Shown: positions 43,112-59,755 of the stretch, piece by piece
How the letters are laid out: each line of letters starts with the position of its first letter
How positions within the stretch are numbered: position 1 is the stretch's first letter
NCBI GenBank assembly: GCA_013146195.2
Contig: CM028381.1
Span: 61,758,744 to 61,822,743, forward strand
Length of the DNA: 64,000 bases
Reading direction: 5' to 3'
Source: Codonopsis lanceolata
Taxonomy: Eukaryota; Streptophyta; Magnoliopsida; Asterales; Campanulaceae
The notes under the pieces: generated by a model
Databases searched by the model: none
What the model was told of the DNA's origin: nothing
Seen by the model: only the letters and a program-made list of their open reading frames with translations
Program-made: the position numbers and the translations under genes

Positions 43112-44300
43112 AATAATATCAAATGTAGAGGAAAAAATTGAAATATTAAAAAGATTTTAGACATAATTTTAAAACTGAACTATTTAAATAAAATACTTTT
43201 AAATAAAAATAATAGGCCGAACTTTTTGACGGAACATAGTACACGTCAATGGCCAAGGTGTGATGAAGGATGTTTTTTCAAGATCCTCGGCGGGCATGTT
43301 GATTTTGCCGTCTTCATTGGGCTGACAATAAAAGGAAGCTCCCACCGGTGGGAAAGTCTTTTCTCTTTGACCTCTTCCTTTAGCCGAGCGAGTCCTGCTT
43401 TCCTTCTCATTTTTCATTGGTCGTACCGTTGATTTCCACTTCCACCTTTGTCTTTAATCACTTTAATTTCAAAAATCAGCCAATCAAACTTTTATCTCCC
43501 TAGTCAAGAGTCAATCTACCCCGTCTTGTACGGTACTACCCACTACTTTGTTTGTTAACTTTGACACTGTGCAATGTATACCAAAGTTGTAGGGGGAGGG
43601 CAAGCTTGTACCAGTACTACCTAATACCTTTAAATTTGATCAACCTCTACATCAGACCAAAAGGAGAAATGGCAATGAGCTCTGGGCAAATGATATGATA
43701 GAACACGAGTAGCTAGGATTCTCAAAGATTTAACGTAGCTTGTGAAAAAACTACAATTAAATTTATAATAGACAGAAAAATAACAAAACAGCGGAAGACT
43801 TAAAAATAAAGCACGAAATTAATCACAAAAATTTACCAAATAATCTACAAGTCTATACTTGTAGATCTAGCCTCATGGCCAAAAAGATTTCACTAAAAAT
43901 GATGAATCGTTTTACAAAAAAACTATGTGAAATCACACAAAAAATATTCTCACAAGATAATGAATCTTGGAGAACAAAAACCCCACATAAACAATTAAAC
44001 CAAACGTGGGAAGAAACAAAATCAGCTTCCTTTAAACAAAACAGAAGCACAAAACAGTTCAGACTTCGATGTTATGCCGATGTTGCAACAATGGATAACA
44101 CATTCGGACTGCTGAACTTCGGCACTTCAAAACTGCTGCAGAAACTCCTCGGATCAGCTCACACCCTCTACGGTTTTTGTTCACTTTCTGGAGCTCTGTA
44201 AGAACCCCGAATCCCAGCTCCTGAATATATAGTATGCGCCTCCTACACACACCCAAAAACAGTCCGTCTACTACAAGGAAAAGAATTAGTTTTTAAGGAA
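43112..44300. other. Intergenic region with a possible RT relic
   Basis: No sustained gene. On the minus strand near 43320-43230 a short frame reads INMPAEDLEKTSFITPW, resembling the gypsy RT stretch (D/E)EKTSFIT; it is too short to be sure. The plus-strand frame at 43875-44201 has no known motif. Confidence 0.3.
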
Positions 44301-44322
44301 AAAATCAACAACTTACCAAACT

Positions 44323-44460
44323 AATGGGATTTTGTTACCATATATGAATGTGGTCAACAATCATGGTTAGACTAGGATGGGATTTAATTACCAAATATGA
44401 AAGTGGTCAAGAATCATGGTTAGACTAGGATTTATGCTAAGATTTTGTTACCAAATATGT
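44323..44460 (+). repeat. Tandem duplication upstream of the CRK gene
   Basis: Two and a half imperfect copies of a unit of about 65 bp containing TTACCA.ATATGAA.GTGGTCAA and ATCATGGTTAGACTAGGAT. It lies 140-280 bp upstream of the start codon and could affect expression. Confidence 0.6.
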
Positions 44461-44564
44461 GCACTTGAAATCTACAAAAAGATTATGCTACCAAAAATAA
44501 CTAAACTAAATCTAATAAAATATACTAAGTCCTAAATTAACACAAACTTATCAAAAATCATATT

Positions 44565-44570
44565 TTGACC
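44565..44570 (+). promoter_or_regulatory. Candidate W-box upstream of the CRK gene
   Basis: TTGACC, the core bound by WRKY factors, which commonly regulate CRK genes. A single short match, hence low certainty. Confidence 0.3.
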
Positions 44571-44600
44571 AAGAAAGGTGAAACAAGTCCAAAATAGGTC

Positions 44601-49346
<4,746 letters not shown>

Positions 49347-50120
49347 CTTAGAGACAACTGACTCCAATCAATCAAAAACTAAATAAATGAATGACGCATA
49401 CATAATTGACCTATATCCTCGATAGTACTTGAGGTTAACATTTAGTATGTACTAGAAAGGTTGATTGCACCTGATGTTAATAAAACAAAAACAAAAAAAA
49501 AAATTTGATTTGCTATTTTCTTTTTTCTTTTTTTACTTTTAATTGTTGGATTCTTTTTGAATTTTAATCTTTACTGAGTTTGTTAGAGTTATAAGTTGTG
49601 TGGTTGTGTATAACTTTTTTGATACTTTTTTTTTCGATCAGTTATAATGTATGTTTTTTATTGTTGTATAGCAACTTACCCTACACATTTTTTTATTGGT
49701 TATTTTTATATATTTTTTTAATGTCAAACTTGAATTCATTTACTTTTATCGGTGTGAATTGAAACAATTCAAAGTGATCATAGATAAGTGCATTGTTGTT
49801 GGGGACATTAATTTGCTTATTTCGTTTATGGAGTTTGTGACTCTCTCTAAAAAATAACATATTGTGTTAGAAAATCAAACTTTCAACCCCAAAGTATATA
49901 TACTCGCACTAAAATATACAAAATTTGTCAAAAGTATCTATAAAATCTCACTTTGTTACCCAACCTAAGTTTTGTGCTATTTAATGTCATTTTACAACCT
50001 TTTTTTTTTCTAGTTGACCCCCTAGCCACGACGAACATTATCAATATAATATTAAGTTGCACATGATATTTCACGTGTAGGACATTTTGATCATTTTTCG
50101 ACAACACTTTCTCTGCTTTT
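49347..50120. other. Intergenic region downstream of the CRK gene
   Basis: AT-rich with no gene seen. The first 150-200 bp probably hold the 3' untranslated region and polyadenylation site of the CRK gene. Confidence 0.4.
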
Positions 50121-50170
50121 ATCTACTATCTACTATCCACTATCTACTATCTACTATCTACTACTACTAT
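50121..50170. repeat. ATCTACT microsatellite and Helitron-like 5' start
   Basis: About six ATCTACT-type repeats, followed by ACTATAAAAGTCTAGG, which resembles a Helitron 5' end (TC...ACTATTATAAAAG). No matching 3' end was located. Confidence 0.4.
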
Positions 50171-50199
50171 AAAAGTCTAGGTTGTTTCTTACAATTTAA

Positions 50200-51310
50200 T
50201 ATATGGACAAAACTAACTATGTACCTAATAAACATCCACAATAGAATTAAGGTTAAACAAATAAAATTTGTCATAATTAGAAAATAATGTATACAAATAA
50301 ATAACCCTATATTTAATAAACTATTCACCATTAATTATTGCTAAACAAATAAATTTGCATGGGCTAATCAATTCTTTGAAGGATGAAATTGAATTTGGTC
50401 CCTCAACTTATACATAACTTTATATTAGATCCTACATTTTTTTAATTATATTCATTTTGTCTCATATGTTGATTTTTTTTGTTATATTCCCTCTTCGTGT
50501 CATTACCATTACAAATGTCATACAATATTTTTGAATGTCACGGAAATACGGTTACTCAGTTAAGAGAAAAAAAAATATGATTTACCTTTTTAAATTTGTT
50601 TAACATTTGTTACGGTAAAATTTTGACTACGACAAGCAACCTTAAAAGACTATCATATTGGTCCCTAAGTTATAGATCTTACTACCAAATCTCTATTCAT
50701 TTAATTAAATAATTTTTGTTATGATCATATTTCTCTTTCTATATAAGTGTGAGTATTTTCTTATGTACAAATTAGTGTATAGGCAACAATAAAGATAATC
50801 AACCTTAAATCTTGTTTAAAAAAACAAAATGTATGGACAAAACTAACAATGCACCTAATAAACATCCATGATAGAATTAAGGTTAAAAAAGTAAAAAATT
50901 TCATAAGTAGAAAATAATGTATAGACATAAATAACCCTAGATTTAATAAACTATTCACCATCAATTATTGCTAAACAAATAAATTTGCATGGACTAATCA
51001 ATTCTTTGAAGTATGAAATAGAATTTGGTCCCTCAACTTATACCTAACTTTAAATTAGATCATACATTTTTTAATTATATTAATTTCGTCTCATATGTTG
51101 ATTTTTTTGTCATATTCCCTCTTCGTGTAATTACCATTACAAATGTCATACAATATATTTGAATATCACAAAAATACACTTACTCGGTTAAGAGAACAAA
51201 TAATATAATTTACCTTTTTAAATTTGTTTAACATTTGTTACGGTAAAATTTTGACTACGACAAGCAACCTTAAAAAACTATCATATTGGTCCATAAGTTA
51301 TAGATCTTAG
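50200..51310 (+). repeat. 0.63-kb tandem duplication
   Basis: 50200-50700 and 50832-51310 are collinear copies, around 90% alike by eye, with a period of about 632 bp. Both include CCCTCAACTTATAC, CCCTCTTCGTGT and TTTTGACTACGACAAGCAACC. Non-coding. Confidence 0.75.
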
Positions 51311-51709
51311 TAACAAATCTTTGTGATATATCTGAATTGGTTTATATTCACTTTGCCCCCTTATTTTGATGATGTTATACATAACCCCCTTATTTTGATG
51401 ATGTTATACATAACCCTTATTTTGTTTAACATTTGTTGCGGTAAAAATTTGACTACGACAAGCAACCTTAAAAGACTATCATATTGGTCCATAAGTTATA
51501 GATCTTAGTAACAAATTTTGACTACGACAAGCAACCTTAACATTTATTCACTTACACCTATTCTTCATTTCCAATCTGAACTGGAGCACGATTGGTATCC
51601 TTAAACCCTTTCTTCATTTCCAACCTGAACTGGAGCACCATCGCTATCGCCACTAACGAAAGCAGTTGCCAAACGGTAGATATACATCCCAGCAACAACA
51701 ACTCCAAAG
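51311..51709. repeat. Short local duplications before X2
   Basis: A 30-bp unit, CCTTATTTTGATGATGTTATACATAACC, is doubled at 51357-51415. The motif GACTACGACAAGCAACCTTAA occurs at 50626, 51260, 51455 and 51520. A 50-bp duplication (CTTCATTTCCAA.CTGAACTGGAGCAC) lies at 51562-51640. The minus strand 51709-51600 is open (GMYIYRLATAFVSGDSDGAP) but unrecognised. Confidence 0.5.
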
Positions 51710-53482
51710 TGTAGACACCCCAAATTCGTACCCCTATTTTATACTGTCCAATAAATATTGCAAAATAGACTACTAATTATTTTTTTTTTTATGTTTTAGG
51801 AATAAATGTACAAAAAAATCAAGAAAATGAATAAAGAAAGAAAAAAGAAAGAAAACAAGAAAACAAAAGAAAATAAAAGAAAGAAAAAAGAAACGGAAAT
51901 CAAAAAGAAAAGAAAAAGAAAAACAAAAGAAATCAAAGAAAAAAGCAAAAGAAAACAAAAAAGAAAGAAAAAAAAAAGGCCAAAAGAAAAAGAAAAGACG
52001 GCAGCCGCCAGTCCCCCATTCCATTTCTTAACAACTAATCAAACCCACTTATATATATACTCCCTAATTCCCTCAATTCCTCTCCTGAACTCCAGCGCAC
52101 TCCCAGCTCTCTCTCTCCCCGCGATCACTCTCTCTCTCTCCCCTCAAGAAGACGGCCCACTCCCTCTCTCTTTATCTCAATCAAAACCAGCCTCCCTCGC
52201 CCACTCACCCATAAATACTCCCTCACTCACTCACGCACAGACATATACTCCCTTCATTTTCGGCAGCCGCACACACTCATTCACTCAACCCGCACAATAT
52301 ACCCTCTCTCACCCGCGCACACACACACAAATATATAAAAACACACGCACAAAAATACACATAAACATACACCCCTTACTCCGCCTCGAAGAACGAGCCT
52401 AAAAAGGCCAAAACTTAAGCCTGGCTCGCCTAACCGAAAAGGCCAAAACAACCCAAATAAAGCCGCCACTCGCCTGAGTTGACAAGCCCAAGCCTCAAAA
52501 TATCAATCAAATCAAGCATCAATCCAGCTCAAAACTCAAATCCAGCTCAATTCCCAAATCCCAATTCAATTCAAAACAAAAAAGACTCCCTCTCCTGCAG
52601 AGATAGCGAAGCACACCACCGCTCTAAAAGGTAATACCTTTAAGGGCGTATTTTTATTTCATTTATATTTTTTTCCTTTTATTTATTTTCAAAAAGTTGT
52701 ACTTTAAATCCGGCACAATGTAGCCAATATAAGCCGTTGTGCTGCCCGGATTAGATTAGAAAATATTTTGTAAAAGAGCCATTATTATGGCCAAATATTC
52801 TTAAATGTGTTTGTAATTATTGGAAGGAGGCCATGAGTCCGTAAATAATGTAGCCACAAATGTATTCTGCTTAATTTTCCTTGTCAAAATAAGACCTTAT
52901 TTATTTGCTAGATTAATATAACAATGAGCATATTTCAAAAACGCTTTGAGATCGAAAGGCGAGTTGGGTGCCTAGCACCTTCCCAACTCGTAACTTAGCC
53001 CCGAACCCGTTTTTCTAAAATCTCGGTTTTTCTCGGTTTTCCTTTATTTTTGCCTTAAAATAAAGTGGCGACTCTAAAACTTTCAGATCCAATGGGGCCT
53101 CTAGCTCCCATAGTGATTTGACCGGCCATAAGGCCATTTTATTAAATCCATAAGTGGGCGCGCAATATCTTTTCTTGCACTTCTATTATCCCCCGACGTA
53201 AAAAGGGAGAATGAGAATGGAAAGGTAATGCATTCTCATATCCCGTGTTATCCACGAAATAAGGGATAACCCGACATGTGGAAACCTTTAGTTCCCATTT
53301 TGGATACAAAATCCACTCAAGGCAACCGAGGCACATTCCAACGCTAACATAGACAAAGACTCCTCTCGCACTTTGATTTCGCCTTCCCCTAAACAAGGGA
53401 GGGTGGAACGAGGAGCGGTGTCCCCGATCGCACGCACGCCACCCTAAACAAGGCGCTGGGCGCGGTCGCATCCCGAACCTCA
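51710..53482 (+). mobile_element. 5' LTR of X2
   Basis: Contains a purine-only tract of about 190 bp (51806-51995), a TATATATA box (52050), CT-rich sequence (52080-52300), the X1-shared CCGGCACAATGTAGCC segment (52710), and a stable hairpin at 52960-52990. It ends near GAACCTCA at 53482. Confidence 0.75.
52050..52058 (+). promoter_or_regulatory. TATA box of X2 LTR
   Basis: TATATATAC; the 3' LTR has TATATATAC near 62404, in the same position after the purine tract. Confidence 0.45.
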
Positions 53483-53485
53483 CGT

Positions 53486-53505
53486 TGGCGACTGGCGACT
53501 GGGAG
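53486..53505 (+). promoter_or_regulatory. Primer binding site of X2
   Basis: TTGGCGACTGGCGACTGGGA, three bases after the LTR end, resembles the Arg-tRNA type site TGGCGACTCTGCTGGGGA with a small duplication of GGCGACT. Confidence 0.55.
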
Positions 53506-53748
53506 TTGTTTTATTTTTTAAAATGGAGGGCTAGACTCATAAAATAAAACATTTTTTGGCTTTTCTTTGTTTTTGGCCGCAATATGTTCGTTATATTAAT
53601 TTACGCATTTCAATAAAGTGTTCCCATTACGGCCGTGGCTATATTTGTGGATATGATCCTCCATCCGGCCAGCCTCTGCTCCGATATCTCACATGTGCAT
53701 GTTCGAGAGTATTAAAAAATTTCAAAATCAAAAAAAATAAAATAAAAT

Positions 53749-53820
<72 letters not shown>

Positions 53821-55029
53821 ACTGTCTAAGTATATTGGTGGAAACTCCATTGATACCCTTAAAGCATTCTCGAATAGTGTGGTATCGCCGAGCATACAAC
53901 GCGCTGCATTTGGCCGATCAAAACCTTCAAATACTATTATATATATATACAAAAAAAAATCGAAAAATCAAAAAAATACATATTACATATATTACAATAA
54001 ATTCGGGCAACACAACAAAAGAGTCGGGCTTTACTTCCAAATTCTATTTTATTTCATTTATTTCTTTCAAGTTCATTTTTCTTTTTTCACTTTATTCTCA
54101 GAACTCAGAAGAATTTGTACATAATCGCATTCATTCTGTCATTTTATTTTGGGGCATAGGACCAAAATTTGTAATTAATAGGATAGATAGTTTCCGCCTT
54201 TCTTTATATTTCTTAATGTGATGTGCTTGCTTGCTACCGAAACTAAAAAGCCGAGAAAATCCACACAAACAAAGAAGACACCAAATTTATTTTATTTTCT
54301 ATATCGTAAATAAATAAAGGCTTTATCTCTAGATACCGCACACGTGCACGCATGTAAATATATTCCGAACTGTTACCCTACACCATGGCCAACCTACCCC
54401 CATGATAAGCCAACGTTAGAATGCATATAGTTTTTCAGACACTTCACGCATCGATCGACCGTTTTCCATTTTTGAATTGTGGGTCACCGTCAAAAAAAAA
54501 TCATCGAAAAATATATATGTAAAAAAAAAATGCGCAAGTTCAAAAAAAATTATACATAGTAAGTGCGCACAAAAAAAAAAGTATCAATATAAATAATAAA
54601 TGGGCCGATTTATAATTCTCAAATGCTCGACCTAGACCATTTCTGATGGTGGATCCCGAAAGAGTATAGGCCCTTCGCCTAGACCGCCCACCCCTGGGAG
54701 TCGAAAGCGTGTGGAATACGTTGGTCCTATACTCGAAAAAGAATCCACTGTTCCTCCAGAAAAGTCCCGAGATCACAAAATAAAGAGTGCTTATCCCACA
54801 ATTGTAGGGAACATGAAAATAAATTAATAATAAAATACTAATAAAAAGGCACGACTTCAAGCTTCAAGCCAGATAGCCTCCATCCAGCCTTCTGATACCT
54901 ACCAAACCCCCATTTTCCTCAGAAACCTGGCCCGAACTTGGAAAGGCAGAGATAGTACTGGCCAATTGAAACAAATCAGACATGGACAGAATCAACTCAT
55001 AAAGTACAGATCCAAGCAGTATGGCAACA
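53506..55029 (+). other. X2 5' untranslated region
   Basis: No coding domain recognised. From 53820 it is collinear with the X1 leader. It contains the (AT)n tract described separately and a degenerate A-rich repeat at 54489-54600. Confidence 0.45.
53752..53818. repeat. (AT)n microsatellite
   Basis: About 33 AT units within the X2 leader. X1 shows a short AT-rich remnant exactly at its junction with the copia insertion (21788). Confidence 0.95.
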
Positions 55030-55640
55030 AAAAAAAATGAACAATCCGCTACAGTCCCCCAAGGAGCATCAGCCTTCCATGTCCCTCCATATCCAATGTC
55101 CTCAGCCAAACACTAACCCACCAAATACTGCCACTACCCCAAATCCCAAAACCTCCACCAAGTCCCTACTACCCAAAATATCAGCCTTTACCCGTCCTAT
55201 CCACAATATATTCCCCCAAACACCAACCCACAAACCCAGAATCCCTATAATACCCAAATTCCACCAACTCATGATCCCTATACAATCCAAAATCCTTATC
55301 CAACCCAATATCCCTATCCTACCCAAAATCCATATCCAGCCCAATATCCTTATCCTACCCAATATCCATATCCAGCCCAAAATCCATCTACCCAAAATCC
55401 ATATCCAAATTTTAATCCACCAAATTTCCCCCATATCCATATCCACCCCAAAACCCTTACCGGTACCACGCCTTAAATTAACCCCTTTCCCTAACCCTCA
55501 CAAGATCCACCAAAACCCAACTCTCCCGCCCGTCAAAATGGAGGTTGACATCGAAAATTTGAAAAACATGATGCTTAGAATCCTTAACCAAGAAGTTCTA
55601 ATGAAAATTTGGGCAAGCTTCCTGGTATGATGGATAAAGG
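55030..55640 (+). pseudogene. Gag-like Tyr-Pro repeat protein of X2
   Basis: The repeats (AYPYPTQ/NPYP type) lie at about 55240-55440 and are followed by MEVDIENLKNMML (55539). They match X1 22911-23470 in order. The longest ORF (197 codons, Ile/Pro/His-rich) is in a different frame from the one conserved with the MEVDIENLK motif, so it is probably a by-product of the repeats. Confidence 0.45.
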
Positions 55641-56229
55641 CACTTCTCCAAAAAAAATGAAAAAAAAAAACCTCCCTGCTGAAGTTTAGTCTATTTTAAT
55701 AAGCCTCAACTAGTATGCTACAACCGACCCACTTTGACGCCCCGCAGATCCTGTGGACTACTTTGGATATATTACCCCTATTCCTTTTCCTAGCCTTACG
55801 GATTTTGTCATCTACCAATCCGCTCCCTAAAATTGAGTACCCCTATTTCTTTCCTCTAGCCTGATTGGTCATCTACCAATCCGCTCCCTACAATCGAGGA
55901 TCTCAAACCCCGTGTCCTCAATAATGTAATTAACCCTCAATGTGCTTTTAATAATAATATGGATGTCTTCGCTTATTCCTTAGTTGCACCTAACATTAAA
56001 AGACACATTAAATAATAATCTCGATAATGAGTCATTTAATAAAATGGACCCAAAAGATAAAATTTCGCTTGAGCTTGTAGTCAAGTCACCGAGAGCTGTA
56101 GACACTCATCAATAGCAATCAAGACCGATCCATCATCAACTGGGGCCGGATAATGAAATCAAAGAAATCAAAATCGGCGGAAGCTACCTCCAAGGTCCGT
56201 AAAGAAAGGCACTTCATTCGATCTCCTTA
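55641..56229 (+). other. X2 region between gag-like part and pol
   Basis: Collinear with 23480-24020 of X1. A 65-bp segment (CCCTATTCCTTT..CTAGCCT..GATT..TCATCTACCAATCCGCTCCCTA) is doubled at about 55787 and 55850. No sustained frame. Confidence 0.4.
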
Positions 56230-59170
56230 AAGAGTTCTAGACATCTTTGCTCGGTCCTATGAAGATATGCCCGCCGATAGATCCAATTTATAGTCGAGTC
56301 CACATAGCACCTGATTCCCACATACCCTGATGCTCGCCTCACAAACAAAAACCTGATGCCGCATCAAGCCGAATGGTCACTACAAGTCAAAGAAGAAATT
56401 ATGAAACAAATGTCAACTTCATCCGGTAGTTGAATACCCGACTGGTCTGGTCCGTCCAATATAGGACTGCTCCAAGCCCAACGGAAAGTCGAATCTGTGA
56501 GATCCAGACTTTCCGCGACCTCAACAGAAGGCCGCCCAAAGATGACTTCCCTCCGCCCAACATTGACATTGTGGTAGATGCCGCCGCAGCTCACAAAGTC
56601 CTCGATCCTTCGTCGCTTCTGCAAGATGGCTATAACCAAATCAAAATGGCAAAGAAGACCAGAGAAGACTTCATTCACTACTCCTCGGGGACTTATCGCT
56701 ATAATGTCATGCCATTTGGACTAAAGAATGCCGAGCCACTTACCGCAGGGTCGCCACCACCCTCTTCCATGACATGATCCACAAAGAGATGGAGGTCTAT
56801 GTCGATGATATGATCGCGCATTCCATGACGCCTATGGTGCTCACATTAAAGATCTCCGTAATTCTTCGAAAGACTCGTAAAGCACCGATGAAGCTTAACC
56901 CCACCAAATGCACATTCTGGGTTACCGAGGCAAAGTCCCTCGATTTCTAGTAACCGAACAAGGCATCGAGATCGAGCCAAAAAAGTCAAAGCCATCCCGA
57001 AATGCCACGCCCAAAGACTCCCATCAAGTCAAAGGCTTCAGGCTCTTGCAAAGACATCGCCTGCTTCATCGACAACCGACTACCACCCGCACCACCACCG
57101 CGAGCCCTCTTTAAACTCCTCAAAAGAATACCGATCAAGTCCGGGACGCCAAGTGCCAACTAGCCTTCGAGAAAATAAAAGCCTACCTACCAATCCCCCC
57201 TGCTAGCTCCACCTCATACCCATAAACCTCTCCTCATATACTTAACCGTCACGCATTAACATCAAGAGGGCTATGCTCGCCTCAGAGAAAGAAGATTCCT
57301 ACATTGAAAACGCCATATATTTCATAAGTAGAAGCTACAAGGAAGCGAGCTAAACTATTCTAAGACGTTGGAAAAAGCCGCACCTGCCTAGTCCGGGGCC
57401 ACTGTGAGGCTCAAAACCTATCTCCAAGGAAGGTCCATCAAGCTCATATCCGTAATGGACCCTATCAAATACATCTTCTAGAAGCCATCACCGCCCAAAC
57501 AGACCAATAGCCAAGTGGTCTTTTTCTTCTAAATGAGTTTGACATAACCTATGCCACTCTCAAGTCTATCAAAGGGAGCCGCCATTGCACTCACTTAGCC
57601 GATCTACCTCCAAGACCGAAGATGCAACCGAGCCTGGTTTCCTGCATCGAAGGTATCCTGAAATCACCGACCAGACACTGGCTGCAATGTATGTTCTTTG
57701 ACGAATTAGCCGCAAACAAAAGAGGCTTTGGCATAGGAATCTTGTTAATCGATCCGGCCGACTCTCATACTCCGCCGGCTATAAGGTCGGAGTTCGAATG
57801 TTCAAATAATACATGGAGTACGGCTCGATTATCGCTGGCTTAGAAGAAGCTCTCAAAAGGGGAGCTAAAGATCTCGGTCTACTTGAGACTCGCCCGATTA
57901 TAAATCAAGTCGGGAAGGTGGAAGACCCAGATCCCTACCGCAACTCTATCATGCCAAGCTAATAACGCTTGCCGCCGATGGTTCTATCTGCTCCATTACC
58001 CGCCACGAGATAGAAATCAATTGGCCGATGCTCGCCACTCGGGCATCACTAGTCCAGATTCCCCGCCAAACTAAAGTCCACCATTCATAGTCGGAAAAGG
58101 TCACTCCCAGATATCTGCTTCAAAATCAACGCACTAAGCGCATCACGACCCCGCCCCGGTATGCCGACATCTTAAATCGCTTATATCTTTATCCCCTCTG
58201 GTTAGACAAAAGAGGAAGAGTCTCCCGAGAAGACGGGCCTCCCTAGATGGCATCACTAAGTGGGTGCCTCGTATAAGAGGCACTATCAAGGCCTCAACTT
58301 ACTATGTGTCGATCAAAGCAAAGCCGAGCAAATTATGGATCAACCGCATGGTGGTACCTCGGGCCCCACATGAACGGCCATATGCTATCAAAGAAAGTCA
58401 TTCTACAGGGTACTATCGAGTACGCCGAACCGATCAGATTCTGTGGTGCTATGACATTGCATAAATGTCAACGCTTGCGCTAATCTACAAAGATGTGCCC
58501 CCACACGCCCTATACAACTCTACGCCCCTCGGCCCTCTCAACATGGGGTATCGACGCCATAGGCCAAATTCACCCGGGGATCCAATGGCCATGAATATGT
58601 CTTAGTAGCCGCCGACATTTCACAAAGTGGGTAGTAAGCTTCTTCCTACAAGGTCTTAAACGCCCTAAGGTATCCGAATTCATTAAGGCCAATATCATAT
58701 ACCGCTATGGGGTACCTTTCGAGATCATCTCCGACAACGGCTCTCATTTTGAAGTGGGACGCCAACCGCCTATCGGACGAGTTCAAATCCGTAGACACAA
58801 ATCCTCCCTACGCCACAAGCCAATGGTGCCGCTGAAGCAACCCAATAAAACCTCGAGAACATCATCGAAAATGGCCGATACAGAAGAGATCGCCCGAAAA
58901 TTGCCACTAGCTCCTCAAGCTACCGTGACGCTGGGCCCAGACACCCATCTAATCGGGCTACCCCTTTACTTCTTTAACATATGGCATGGAAGCTGCATTA
59001 CCCATGGTGGAAAGTTCCATCATTAAGAGTGATGATGGAAGCCGATATAGCGAAATTGACTCCGGTCAAAGGGCTGTACATTTAAGAACTGCCCCTCGAT
59101 TGATGAACGACGCCCTAGCCTTGGAGCATACCCGGCATCAACAAGAAATCAAAGGCGACGCCCGAGCCTT
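56230..59170 (+). pseudogene. X2 pol: RT, RNase H, integrase, strongly decayed
   Basis: Blocks in order: linker DIFARSYEDMPA (56239); RT with KDDFPPPNIDIVVDAAAAHKV (56536-56600) and DGYNQIKM, GTYRYNVMPFGLKNA (to 56735); catalytic VYVDDMIA (about 56793); LNPTKCTFWV (56890); a second-type RNase H (MFFDELAANKRGFGIGILL, 57690; ECSNNT, 57800; IIAGLEEALKRGAKDL, 57826); and integrase (WGIDAIGQIHPG, 58545; ANIIYRYGVPFEIISDNGSHF, 58690-58755). The blocks are scattered over all three frames. Some breaks lie where the family has CTG or CAG, for example GCCGAGCC in place of GCTGGAGCC near 56730. It cannot encode a working polyprotein as read. Confidence 0.65.
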
Positions 59171-59520
59171 CAACTAGGGGAAAATCAAAGGCCTGATGGG
59201 ATATTCAAGTCTGATACCGTAAGCTAAGAGAAAATCCCACCCCTAGGTGCCGTGATTTCTCACAAACCAAGACGGAGAAGATCCTGTCCAAATTCCTTTC
59301 AACCTCGACAAACTCAAAAGGGTACTACGCCCCAGATGGAGCTCATCTTTACTGCCTCCAGCCTCTGGACCATATACATAATGAGATCCCACAGAGGTGG
59401 ATTTCGAAAAAACCCGAAGGGCTGTCTAGGGCAACGGAGCTCGCAATCTCGTCCAAATAAAAAAATAAAAAAACTCAAAAGGTAATGCCCGAGCTTGTCA
59501 ATGCATAGCTCTCTCTCCAA
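59171..59520 (+). other. X2 downstream of integrase
   Basis: The end of the integrase region. FNLDKLKRYYAPDGAHLYCL-type residues near 59300-59360 are compatible with the C-terminal part, but no motif is certain. Confidence 0.3.
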
Positions 59521-59523
59521 AGC

Positions 59524-59755
59524 TTAGGTCAAAACCCGAAAGGGCGGTCAAAAGTTAGGCAAAATAAAAAAGTTAAAAAGGCAAGCAAATAAAAACCCAA
59601 AATAAAGCAAAAAAAAATAAAAATATAAAAAAAAAAAAAAAGCTCGCTAGGTCGAAAACCCGAAAGGGCGGCTAGGCAAAAATTAGAGCATATATATAAA
59701 AAAAAAAAAAAAAAGCTCGCTAGGTTGAAAACCCGAAAGGGCGGCTAGGCAAAAG
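59524..59755 (+). repeat. Three hairpin modules with GAAA loop (X2 3' region)
   Basis: Copies at 59524-59548 (degenerate), 59647-59676 and 59720-59755 share AAAACCCGAAAGGGCGG and flanking CTAGG and CTAGGC. They correspond to the X1 modules at 24776 and 24901. Linkers are A-rich. Confidence 0.6.

Noticed and set aside
43875..44201. 108-codon plus-strand ORF upstream of the CRK gene
   Set aside because: No recognisable domain, no splice or promoter context; kept only as intergenic.
51806..52402. 198-codon Lys-rich ORF
   Set aside because: It is the translation of the purine-only tract and CT-rich part of the X2 5' LTR; its 3' LTR counterpart differs in length and frame.
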